A DNA stretch of 64,000 bases from Roseateles_B sp041905785 (GTDB lineage Bacteria; Pseudomonadota; Gammaproteobacteria; Burkholderiales; Burkholderiaceae_C), in assembly GCA_041905785.1 (NCBI GenBank), contig JAYRKJ010000002.1:248001-312000 (forward strand), written 5' to 3'. The stretch's first letter is position 1, and each line of letters starts with the position of its first letter. Below are positions 11,050 to 21,626 of the stretch, piece after piece. Both the position numbers and the translations under genes were made by a program. The notes below the pieces were generated by a model. The model did no database searches, was not told the origin of the DNA, and saw only the letters and a list, made by a program, of their open reading frames with translations.

Positions 11050-11964
11050 TTACTTCTTGGCGTAGGCTTCCATGGGCCTGTCGTTGGGGGCGGCCAGGGC
11101 GGCCTTGAGGTTCTCGCTCATGGGCAGGCCCACGCGCGAGTTGGTCGGGGGAATCGGCTGCATCAGCCACTTGTCGTAGAGCTTGGCGACCTCGCCGGAT
11201 TTCATCATCGCGACGAGGCTGTCGTCCACGGCTTTCTTGAAGGCGGGATCGTCCTTGCGGAACATGATGGCGATCGGTTCGACCGACAGCACTTCGCCGA
11301 CGATCTTGTAGTCGGCCGGGTTCTTGGACTTGGCGATCAGGCCGGCCAGCAGCGAGCCGTCCATCACGAAGGCGTCGGCGCGGCCGGATTCCAGCAGCAG
11401 GAAGCTGTCGGCGTGGTCCTTGCCGAAGACCTCGTGGAAGTCCACGCCCGTGGCGCGCTCGTGCTTGCGCAGGGTCTGGACCGAGGTGGTGCCGGTGGTG
11501 GTGGCCACGGTCTTGCCGGCCAGCTGGCCGATGTTGCTGATGCCCGCGTTGGCCTTGACGGCGATGCGCACTTCTTCGACGAAGGTGGTCACGGCAAAGG
11601 CCACGTCCTTCTGGCGCGTCAGATTGTTGGTGGTGGAGCCGCACTCCAGGTCCACGGCGCCGTTCTGCACCAGGGGGATTCGGTTCTGCGAGGTCACCGG
11701 CTGGTACTTGATGTCCAGCTTGGCCAGGCCCAGCTGCTTCTGGATGGCGCCCATCACCTTCTGGCAGATCTCCACGTGGTAGCCCACGTACTTGCCGTCG
11801 CCCAGGGTGTAGGACAGCGCGCCGCTGGATTCGCGCACGCCCAGGGTGACGCTGGCGCTGTCCTTGATCTTCTTGAGCGTGTCCTCGGCGCGGGCCGGCG
11901 CGGCGCTCAGCGCGGCCAGGCCCAGCAGGGCCGTCAGGGCAGAGATGCGGAAGGAAGTCTTCAT
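11050..11964 (-). CDS. gltI: Glutamate/aspartate periplasmic binding protein
   Basis: A 304-residue binding protein feeding Glu/Asp to GltJKL. Signal peptide residues 1-26 (ending AAPARA, then EDT). Family 3 binding-protein stretches: SVTLGVRESSGALSY, YVGYHVEICQKV, PVTSQNRIPLVQNGAVDLECGSTTN, and the hinge/ligand segment GKTVATTTGTTSVQTL. These match GltI/AatJ well. AGGA lies 7 nt before the ATG. The gene directly upstream encodes a paralogue of the same family, so the system has two candidate receptors. With gltJ, gltK and gltL it forms one minus-strand operon, followed by the two-component genes. Confidence 0.93.
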   Translation of the reverse strand: MKTSFRISALTALLGLAALSAAPARAEDTLKKIKDSASVTLGVRESSGALSYTLGDGKYVGYHVEICQKVMGAIQKQLGLAKLDIKYQPVTSQNRIPLVQNGAVDLECGSTTNNLTRQKDVAFAVTTFVEEVRIAVKANAGISNIGQLAGKTVATTTGTTSVQTLRKHERATGVDFHEVFGKDHADSFLLLESGRADAFVMDGSLLAGLIAKSKNPADYKIVGEVLSVEPIAIMFRKDDPAFKKAVDDSLVAMMKSGEVAKLYDKWLMQPIPPTNSRVGLPMSENLKAALAAPNDRPMEAYAKK

Positions 11965-12007
11965 GCGGAGTCCTGTCTCTTGGTGGATGCGGGGATTGGG
12001 GAATGGT

Positions 12008-12943
12008 TCATTGCAGGGCGCGGTCCGAAGGCTGGCGGTAGAGCTGCAGCAGCGCCTCGGTGGGCGGCCAGTTGAGGTTCAGCCCCTTGGGCGGGATGGG
12101 GCGCTGGAACCAGCGCTGGTAGATCTTCAGGGCCTCGCCGCCCTGCATCAGGCGGCTCAGCTCGCGGTCCACCAGGGCTTTGAAGCCGGCGTCGTCGCGG
12201 CGCAGCATGCAGCCGTAGACCTCCGAGCTCATGGGCGTGCCCGTGAGGCGCCAGTCTTCGGGCTGGGCGGCTTTGGCGCGCTCGCCCAGCAGCAGGGCGT
12301 CGTCCAGCATCAGGGCGTCGACCTTGCCGGTCTCGAGCGACTGGAAGGCCTCGCCATGGTCGCGGGCCGCGAGCAGCTGGATGCGTCCGCCGTGGGTCTC
12401 GTTCCAGGCGCGCAGCAGCCGCTCGGAGGTGGTGCCCGCGGTGACCACGGCGCGGCGGCCGGCCAGGTCGGCGAACTCCTGCAGCGGGGAATCCTTGCGC
12501 ACCAGCATGCGGGTGCTGACGATGAAGATGGAGACCGAGAAGGCCACCTGCTTCTGCCGCGCCAGAGTGTTGGAGGTGGAGCCGCATTCCAGGTCCACGG
12601 TGCCGTTCTGCACCAGGGACATGCGGTTTTGCGAGGTGACCGGCACCAAGCGCTGCGTGAGCGCCGGCAGCTTGAGCTCCTGGCGGATGCCTTCGACCAC
12701 CTTGAGCATCAGGTCCTGCGAGTAGCCCACGACCTGGCGGCGCTGGTCGTAGTAGGAGAAGGGTACCGAGGATTCGCGGTGGCCCAGGTTGATGGTGCCC
12801 GTGGCGGCGATGCGGCGCAGGGTCTCGCTCTGCGCGAGCAGGGGGCTGACCTCGGCGCCCGCGGCCAGGGCCGGGCCGGCCAGCAGGGGCAGGCTCAGCA
12901 GCAGGGGGAGGGCAAGACGAGGGCGCAGCATGCCCCCGCTCAT
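12008..12943 (-). CDS. Second GltI-like periplasmic binding protein
   Basis: Up to 311 residues. It shares with the next gene the blocks NLGHRESSVPFSYYD, VVGYSQDLMLKVV, PVTSQNRMSLVQNGTVDLECGSTSNT and VVTAGTTSERLL, so the two are paralogues arranged in tandem. The signal peptide ends AGPALA. It is the first gene of the importer operon. Start choice is uncertain: ATG at 12943, or ATG at 12931, which places the start immediately before the signal peptide and follows a GC-rich GCGGGGG. A strong -24/-12 match (12944-12958) overlaps the first ATG. It may bind a different amino acid or bind with a different affinity; neither can be read from the sequence. Confidence 0.88.
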   Translation of the reverse strand: MSGGMLRPRLALPLLLSLPLLAGPALAAGAEVSPLLAQSETLRRIAATGTINLGHRESSVPFSYYDQRRQVVGYSQDLMLKVVEGIRQELKLPALTQRLVPVTSQNRMSLVQNGTVDLECGSTSNTLARQKQVAFSVSIFIVSTRMLVRKDSPLQEFADLAGRRAVVTAGTTSERLLRAWNETHGGRIQLLAARDHGEAFQSLETGKVDALMLDDALLLGERAKAAQPEDWRLTGTPMSSEVYGCMLRRDDAGFKALVDRELSRLMQGGEALKIYQRWFQRPIPPKGLNLNWPPTEALLQLYRQPSDRALQ

Positions 12944-12958
12944 GCAGGGGTCGTGCCA
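12944..12958 (-). promoter_or_regulatory. Candidate sigma-54 promoter (proximal)
   Basis: Minus-strand TGGCACGACCCCTGC, close to the TGGCACG-N4-TTGC consensus and with exact GG-N10-GC spacing. It would start RNA at about 12932, one base before the ATG at 12931, giving a leaderless mRNA, so its use is doubtful despite the sequence match. Confidence 0.45.
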
Positions 12959-12983
12959 TCTGGGGTTATCCCTGGGTTGGCTG

Positions 12984-12999
12984 GCCGCGTCGGTGCCAA
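12984..12999 (-). promoter_or_regulatory. Candidate sigma-54 promoter (distal)
   Basis: Minus-strand TTGGCACCGACGCGGC has a perfect -24 TTGGCAC and the GG-N10-GC spacing; the -12 box is only a partial match. RNA would start near 12972, leaving a 5' leader of about 28-40 nt for the binding-protein gene. A sigma-54 activator gene lies in the same cluster and rpoN is present at 49272. Confidence 0.5.
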
Positions 13000-13047
13000 G
13001 TGCTTGATTCGCCGTGCCGGCGAGCGCTGTCGACCGGGAGTCGGGGG

Positions 13048-13088
13048 CGGATTTCCGTCCCTCGTCGCGGTGTCGGGACGGAAATCCG
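13048..13088. promoter_or_regulatory. Candidate enhancer: two tandem CGGA-N2-TCCG dyads
   Basis: CGGATTTCCGTCCC (13048-13061) and GGGACGGAAATCCG (13075-13088) form a perfect 14-bp inverted repeat with a 13-nt spacer. Each arm also contains its own dyad, CGGATTTCCG and CGGAAATCCG, with centres 31 bp (about three helical turns) apart. Paired dyads about 95-135 bp upstream of a -24/-12 promoter are how DctD-type activators bind. No T-run follows on either strand, so a terminator is less likely. Confidence 0.6.
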
Positions 13089-13233
13089 TGCAGGCGCTCA
13101 AGCCCTGCTGCGAGCGTTCACCGGAGTTGCTCCGCAAGCGAGGGCATGGCCGCGCGGGGCATGACAGGCCGCCGTGTGGCGCATGCCAGGCCCTCAGGCG
13201 TGCGTCAGGCAGGGATCCGGCCCTGCATGAGTA

Positions 13234-14205
13234 TTACCCGCCCGCCTTCGCCAACCGGCGCCGCCGGGCCTCTACCAGTGCCTTGACGATGTCCCGGGCT
13301 CGCTGCTCGTCGGCGGGTGACAGGGTCAGCTCTGCAAACTTGACGGGCGGGGGCTTGCTTGCGGGAAGTGCTTCGTAAGCCCGCCAGCTGCTCACGCCGG
13401 CGCGCTGATAGGTGGCCGACTCTTGGGCATTGCTGAGCATTCCCTTGAATCCAAGGCGGGCCGCGTATTCCGGCGTGTCAAGCAGCAAGGCGCTGGCCTT
13501 GCGCACCACATTCAGGTCTTCCTGGCTCAGGCCAAAGACGTCGGGCGTGGCGTCGAGCATCACTTTGCCGAGGGCCATCAGATCGCTTCCCTGAAGTGCC
13601 CACCGGCCAATCAAACGACTGGACGCCCCCGAGGGATCCAGCTTGTCCTCATGGGCCCAGTAAACGGCTTCCGGGAGACCCTGGCCGGCGGCCGCCAGCA
13701 GTAACTGCGCCATCCACGCTTGCCCTTGCGGGCCGGCTGTTTGGCAAAAGGCATCGAGGCGCGCCTGTTCGCCGGGGTCCTGCGTCGGAAACAACTGGGC
13801 CAGCTTGTGCTGCAGGCCCAGCCGTTCAAACTCCTCTCGTGTTTGCTGGAAGTGCAGGCATTTGCCCAGCTCCTTGGCTACCTCAAGGGAGCGCTTGGCA
13901 TTGCCAGCTCGCTGGGCAAGTTGTGCTTCAGTTTGGAGACCTCCGGGGAAGTCGCGACCAAGGGTTCCATCGTTGCGTTGAACGGGGGGCGCGGCTGGCT
14001 CCGAAGCTGCGATCCTTGGCTGCGGCAGCGGCGGAGCATCTGCAGGTTTTGCGCCTGAATGTCCAGGCGCTTCCACGCGACCCGTGTGTGCCAGGGCCTT
14101 CGCCTGTTCAGGCCTGGCTGCCGGACAGTTGGCCAGCTGCCAGACCGCAAGGCCAAGCAGGACAACCGTCAAGAGGGTAGCCCGGCTCCACGCGTTGTTC
14201 AGCAT
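13234..14205 (-). CDS. Unknown membrane-anchored protein, paralogue A
   Basis: A 323-residue protein of no family I recognise. One hydrophobic segment near the N-terminus (TLLTVVLLGLAVWQL) suggests an anchor or uncleaved signal, followed by a Pro/Ala-rich linker to about residue 85 and a compact domain starting DFPGGLQTEAQ. It shares with the next gene upstream the blocks FPGGLQTEA, DAFCQTAGP, AVYWAHE, DPSG-SSRLIGRWA, YQRAGVSS--AYEALP and PADEQRARDIVK, including two Cys (CLHF and FCQT). The AVYWAHE / GRWALQG spacing is reminiscent of helical repeats of the Sel1/TPR kind, which is speculative. AAGG lies 6 nt before the ATG. It is the last gene of a three-gene minus-strand operon. Confidence 0.75.
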   Translation of the reverse strand: MLNNAWSRATLLTVVLLGLAVWQLANCPAARPEQAKALAHTGRVEAPGHSGAKPADAPPLPQPRIAASEPAAPPVQRNDGTLGRDFPGGLQTEAQLAQRAGNAKRSLEVAKELGKCLHFQQTREEFERLGLQHKLAQLFPTQDPGEQARLDAFCQTAGPQGQAWMAQLLLAAAGQGLPEAVYWAHEDKLDPSGASSRLIGRWALQGSDLMALGKVMLDATPDVFGLSQEDLNVVRKASALLLDTPEYAARLGFKGMLSNAQESATYQRAGVSSWRAYEALPASKPPPVKFAELTLSPADEQRARDIVKALVEARRRRLAKAGG

Positions 14206-14269
14206 CTTCAGCCTTTACCTGCAGTGGCCAGGCAGGCAGTCAGGCAGCGATCCCGGGCGTGCCTATGCG

Positions 14270-15250
14270 TCACCCGCCCGCCGCGGCCAAGCGGCGCCGC
14301 CGGGCGTCGATCAGTCCCTTGACGATGTCCCGGGCACGCTGCTCGTCAGCGGGAGGCAGGGCAAGTTCGGCAAACTTGATGGACTGTGGCTTGTTGGGGA
14401 GTGCCTCGTAGGCCTGGCCGCTGCTGACACCGGCACGCTGATAGTTCGCAGCCTCCTGTCCCATCTGGATCATGCGCTCGACGGAAGACTCGTTTGCGTA
14501 TTCCGGTGTCTGGGACAGCAGCACGATGGCCCTGCGCGCCACGTTTTGGTCATCCATGCGCAGTCCGAAAACCTCGGGGTGCTGGCCATAGATCACTTGC
14601 CCCACGGCCCGCAAGTCCGCACCTTCCATGGCCCAACGGCCGATCAGCCGGCTGCTGGTGCCAGAGGGGTCCTGTTGCAGCTCGTGAGCCCAATAGACTG
14701 CATCCCGTATGCCTTGTTGGGCTGCCAGCAGCATCAAGCTTTTCGACAGCTCATCCGCATTGGGGCCCGCCGTCTGGCAAAAGGCATCAATCCGAGGTTG
14801 CTCGTCGGACTTCATCTCGGGGTATTTCACCGCCAGCAACTCCTGCTTGCCGTTTCTTTCCATGGCTTCTCGCAGGTCCGCCCAAGACAGGCAAGTCCCT
14901 ATCTCGCGGGCAACTTCGAGCGCCCGCGCGCCATTTGCAGCACGGAGCGCCTGCTCTGCCTCCGTCTGCAGACCGCCGGGGAACCTGCGGTTGAGCGAAG
15001 CATAGGTGCGCTCGCGAGTGGTGGCCGGCGTTGTCGCAGGCACGGTGATGGCGATGTCCTGCGATCGCTTGGCCGTCCCCGCCATATTCGCCGAGCCGGC
15101 TAGGGCGGGCGTCTGGACGTCATGGAACGCCTCTGCAGCCGTCGGCGCCGGTGCAGGGAGTGCCTGCGGATTTGCCGTGAACTCCCTCGCCGCAATGCCG
15201 GCCAGCGCCAGCGTGGCCGTGGCAAACGCCCAATTCATTCCCTTGCCCAT
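14270..15250 (-). CDS. Unknown membrane-anchored protein, paralogue B
   Basis: A 326-residue paralogue of the gene just downstream, with the same plan: an N-terminal hydrophobic stretch (WAFATATLALAGIAA), a low-complexity linker, then a domain beginning RFPGGLQTEAE with the conserved CLSW and FCQTAGP cysteines. The chosen ATG at 15250 lies 4 nt after the stop of the preceding gene, with its AAGGG Shine-Dalgarno inside that gene, which indicates translational coupling. The frame is open further upstream only by running into the preceding gene. The 3' flanks of the two paralogues are also similar (GTCAGGCAG-GATCC followed by CCCGCCCGCC), so the duplication can still be seen in the DNA. Confidence 0.75.
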   Translation of the reverse strand: MGKGMNWAFATATLALAGIAAREFTANPQALPAPAPTAAEAFHDVQTPALAGSANMAGTAKRSQDIAITVPATTPATTRERTYASLNRRFPGGLQTEAEQALRAANGARALEVAREIGTCLSWADLREAMERNGKQELLAVKYPEMKSDEQPRIDAFCQTAGPNADELSKSLMLLAAQQGIRDAVYWAHELQQDPSGTSSRLIGRWAMEGADLRAVGQVIYGQHPEVFGLRMDDQNVARRAIVLLSQTPEYANESSVERMIQMGQEAANYQRAGVSSGQAYEALPNKPQSIKFAELALPPADEQRARDIVKGLIDARRRRLAAAGG

Positions 15251-15254
15251 TTGA

Positions 15255-15947
15255 TCAACCCTTTTCGGCGTTGGCCAAGCATTGCCTGCGCGTTTCCCGC
15301 TTCTGTGCGACTGCGCCGTTTCTGATTTCGCTGGCCGTCGATAGGCAGGTTCGTCCAAAGGGCCGCCCTAATTCTTCGATGACAGAGCCGATTCGATCGA
15401 GTTCTGCTTCAATGGAGCCAAATTTGAAACCGATCTTGAGCTGCGCCAGGTTTCCACACTGCTTTTCCACCATGGCATTGAAATCATCTGAAATGTTCTT
15501 CAGATCCTCTTGATAGTCGCTATGGCAGATGGCCCGGGCCCTCTCCTTCGCCTTCTCCTTTTCGCTGGGATCCGGCCCCTTCGCCCCCGGCGTATCCGGC
15601 GTACAAGGCGAGGCCTGCAACTGCTTTCCAGGCGTGCACATGCCAGGGTCGCCGCCGCCGCCCCAGCCTCCGCCGCTGGCCAATCCTCCACTCCATCCCG
15701 CGCTGGGCCCCGTGACCTCCACGGTGCACTCCTCTTCGCCGTTAGGTCCTCTGGGGCAACCCTCGCTGTCGCCTTCCATGGCCTTGAGGTCCACGCCCCG
15801 TTTGGGTGGCTTCAGGCCTTGTTTGCCGCCAGATGCCGTCGTGGGCGTGGAAGCGGGCTTGGCAGGCACCGAGGTGCTTTGCGCGTGCGCCACCGCGGCG
15901 TGCGCGCACAGACAGGCCGCGCTGAGCAGCGCCATCATTGTTCTCAT
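15255..15947 (-). CDS. Unknown secreted protein with Gly-rich and helical regions
   Basis: A 230-residue protein, first gene of the three-gene operon. The signal peptide (MRTMMALLSAACLCAHAAVA, ending AHAQ) is clear. A Ser/Thr/Pro/Lys-rich stretch follows, then an acidic Cys-containing segment (GCPRGPNGEEEC), a Gly-rich run (GGLASGGGWGGGG) and a C-terminal helical part with several Cys (about 130-230, KEKAKERARAICHSDYQ, CGNLAQLK, RTCLST, RQCLANAEKG). I do not recognise the family. The even Cys content fits disulphides in the periplasm. An AGGGAG precedes the ATG at 15947; the open frame upstream of it has no coding character. Its linkage to the two paralogues suggests a shared envelope role. 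Confidence 0.7.
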   Translation of the reverse strand: MRTMMALLSAACLCAHAAVAHAQSTSVPAKPASTPTTASGGKQGLKPPKRGVDLKAMEGDSEGCPRGPNGEEECTVEVTGPSAGWSGGLASGGGWGGGGDPGMCTPGKQLQASPCTPDTPGAKGPDPSEKEKAKERARAICHSDYQEDLKNISDDFNAMVEKQCGNLAQLKIGFKFGSIEAELDRIGSVIEELGRPFGRTCLSTASEIRNGAVAQKRETRRQCLANAEKG

Positions 15948-16255
15948 CGAGTTTTCTCCCTCATTGGCTATTTGGCCCGGCTTCCTATGGGTGAGCCTTG
16001 GGGCCATGGCGCTCCTTCTGCGGACCTCTCGGTCCGCAGCCTCCAGAGCTGTGTGCGAAGGGGGGGGAGTCTAGGTGGCCGACAGCGGCGGCTAGCCTGT
16101 AAGCACTGACAGGTTCGGACCATGGGTGTGCGCATGGCGCGCGCAGCGGCTCAAGCCCGTTGCATGCTCTTCACCAGACGGAGCGCTGTTCGTCAAATGC
16201 GGTGAGAACAGTCCGGTCCTGCCGGATGCGCGCGAGCGCGGCTGCTGCCATGGGC
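15948..16255. other. 308-nt intergenic region with a perfect hairpin
   Basis: No gene is visible here. It separates the GNAT fusion gene's 3' end from the start of the unknown three-gene operon and must hold that operon's promoter. CTGCGGACC (16018-16026) and GGTCCGCAG (16031-16039) form a perfect 9-bp inverted repeat with a 4-nt loop 71 nt upstream of the first start codon. No T-run follows it, so it looks like an operator or leader hairpin. I see no convincing -35/-10 pair. Confidence 0.5.
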
Positions 16256-17176
16256 TTAGACATCCTCCCACAGCACCGCCGCGATCTTCCAGCCGCGTGG
16301 CGTCCTCACGCACTGCAGCAGCTTGTGGCCGCGCCCTTCGAAGGGCAGACCCTCGCGCCGGCCGGCCTTGGCGTAGTGCAGGCGGGCCTGCGCCAGGCCG
16401 CCTTCGTGCTCGATGACGAGATCCTCGATCCATTCATGGAAGTCCTGCAGCGTGCCGCTGAAGAAGGCCGCGGCGCGCGGCTCGATGAACTCGCGCACGC
16501 TGAGGCTGCTGAGCGCGTCGCCCTGGCGCACCACGATGCGCGCCTCGGGCAGCAGCCAGTGCGGCAGCGCAGCCACGGCGGGGATGCGGCCGGCTCGGTT
16601 GTCGAAGGCGCCCAGGAAGCGCTGCACCAGCTCGCGGATCTGCTGCGCGTCGTCGCCCGCGGCGCCTGCGGCACGCCATTCGTAGACGTGCGACAGGCCC
16701 TCGTGGGCCGCGGTCTGCTGCAGGCCCAGGTCGGCGAAGCCGATGGCCGTCAGCACCCGGCCCGAGCTGTCGTTGTGCGGCGCGGTGGTGGCCAGCAGGT
16801 GGCGCAGGCCCAGCACCTCGTGGGCGTAGCGCAGGGCGGCGGCGGCGGCCTCGCGGGCGTAGCCGCGGCCCCAGTGGCGCTCGGCCAGGCCGTAGCCCAG
16901 ATCCGGCTCGGGCAGACCCTCGCGGTGGATCAGGCCGGCCAGGCCCAGTCGTTCGCCGTCTTGCTTGCGCTCGATGCACCAGAATCCATGGCCCTGCGTC
17001 CAGTAGCGCTGGAGCAGGCGCTCCTGCATCCATTGATGGGCCTGCTCCAGGGTGCGGACGCCGGGGTCGGCAATATTGGCCTTCCAGGCCGGTTCGTTGA
17101 TCAGGCCCAGGATGAAGGGCACGTCGCTGTCGTCGAACCAGCGCAGGCGCAGGCGGTCGGTCTCCAGAATCTGCAT
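16256..17176 (-). CDS. GNAT acetyltransferase fused to an NTF2-like domain
   Basis: A 306-residue, two-domain protein. Residues 1-165 are a RimJ/RimL-type N-acetyltransferase: LETDRLRLRWFDDSDVPFIL, GFWCIERKQDG, and the acetyl-CoA loop YGLAERHWGRGYAREA. Residues about 180-306 resemble the NTF2/SnoaL-like cone fold (IRELVQRFLGAFD, then FHEWIEDLVIEHE and GWKIAAVLWEDV). Fusions of these two folds are uncommon. The NTF2-like part may bind a small ligand or help dimerise; the acetyl acceptor is unknown. GGAG stands 10 nt before the ATG at 17176. It is divergent from pyrF, with 125 nt between the starts. Confidence 0.75.
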   Translation of the reverse strand: MQILETDRLRLRWFDDSDVPFILGLINEPAWKANIADPGVRTLEQAHQWMQERLLQRYWTQGHGFWCIERKQDGERLGLAGLIHREGLPEPDLGYGLAERHWGRGYAREAAAAALRYAHEVLGLRHLLATTAPHNDSSGRVLTAIGFADLGLQQTAAHEGLSHVYEWRAAGAAGDDAQQIRELVQRFLGAFDNRAGRIPAVAALPHWLLPEARIVVRQGDALSSLSVREFIEPRAAAFFSGTLQDFHEWIEDLVIEHEGGLAQARLHYAKAGRREGLPFEGRGHKLLQCVRTPRGWKIAAVLWEDV

Positions 17177-17301
17177 CGTCGGGGGCTCCAGGTGTCGATG
17201 GGCAATGGGGGCGGTGGGGCGATGGGGGGCGGTGCGCAAGCCCGCCGGAAGCGAGACAATACGGCACCTCCATCAGCCCAGCCCGCTCAAGGGTGCGATC
17301 C

Positions 17302-18141
17302 ATGACCTTCATCCAGCAACTCCACGCCGCCGAACGCCTCAACCAGTCGATGCTCTGCGTGGGCCTGGATCCGGAACCGGCCAAGTTCCCGGGGGCCTGG
17401 AAGGGCGATGCCGGCCGCATCTACGACTTCTGCAGCGCCATCGTCGATGCCACCAAGGACCTGGTCAGCGCCTTCAAGCCGCAGATCGCCTACTTCGCCG
17501 CCCACCGCGCGGAAGAGCAGCTGGAGCGGCTGATGGCCCACATCAAGCGCGTGGCGCCCCAGGTGCCGGTGATCCTGGATGCCAAGCGCGGGGACATCGG
17601 CTCCACTGCCGAGCAGTACGCCCGCGAGGCCTTCGTGCGCTACCAGGCGGACGCCGTCACGCTCTCGCCCTTCATGGGCTTCGACACCATCGAGCCCTTC
17701 CTGCGCTATGCGGACAAGGGCGTGATCCTGCTGTGCCGCACCTCCAACCCCGGCGGCAGCGACTGGCAGAACCAGCGCCTGGCCGACCTCCCCGGCCAGC
17801 CCCGCCTCTACGAGCACCTGGCCCACCTGGCCCAGACCGAGTGGAACAAGACCGGGCAGCTGGGACTGGTGGTGGGCGCGACCTTCCCCGAGGAAATCGC
17901 CCGGGTCCGCGAGATCGCCCCGACCCTGCCCCTGCTGATTCCCGGCGTGGGCGCCCAGGGCGGGGACGCCGCGGCCACGGTGCGCGCCGGCTGGCGCGGC
18001 ACGGCCGAGGGCAGCAGCGCGCCCATCATCGTCAACTCCTCCCGCGCCGTGCTCTATGCCGGCAGTGGCGAGGACTTCGCCGCCGCGGCCCGCCGCGTGG
18101 CGCTGGCGACACGCGAGCAGCTCAACGCCGCCCGCGGCTGA
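17302..18141 (+). CDS. pyrF: Orotidine 5'-phosphate decarboxylase (long type)
   Basis: A 279-residue enzyme making UMP, the last step of de novo pyrimidine synthesis. The catalytic DxKxxD motif is VILDAKRGDIGSTAEQYA, and the phosphate-binding ends are LLIPGVGAQGGD and NSSRAVLYA. Length and the early VGLDPEPAKFP fit the longer family found in Burkholderiales, mycobacteria and others rather than the E. coli type. The ATG at 17302 has AAGGG 8 nt upstream; a GTG at 17293 in the same frame is less likely. Confidence 0.96.
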   Translation: MTFIQQLHAAERLNQSMLCVGLDPEPAKFPGAWKGDAGRIYDFCSAIVDATKDLVSAFKPQIAYFAAHRAEEQLERLMAHIKRVAPQVPVILDAKRGDIGSTAEQYAREAFVRYQADAVTLSPFMGFDTIEPFLRYADKGVILLCRTSNPGGSDWQNQRLADLPGQPRLYEHLAHLAQTEWNKTGQLGLVVGATFPEEIARVREIAPTLPLLIPGVGAQGGDAAATVRAGWRGTAEGSSAPIIVNSSRAVLYAGSGEDFAAAARRVALATREQLNAARG

Positions 18142-18311
18142 GCGGGCCGCCCGTCCCAGGCTGCGCATTCTTTCTCGCTCCCTTCCCTGGCGTTGCATTT
18201 GCGGTGGATTTGCGGGGGGCGACGGCTGGTCAGCCGGGCTGGCCTGACCGAGACTCGCTAGCGGGTGCGGCTCCGCGGTGGGGCGGGCGCCCTTGGAGCA
18301 CGCCTGCCAAA

Positions 18312-21599
<3,288 letters not shown>

Positions 21600-21626
21600 C
21601 TCCCTTGACGAGGATCAGGCCGAGGA

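Noticed and set aside
13048..13088. Inverted repeat read as a transcription terminator
   Set aside because: No T-run on either strand, and it lies at the right distance from sigma-54 type promoters; kept as an enhancer candidate.
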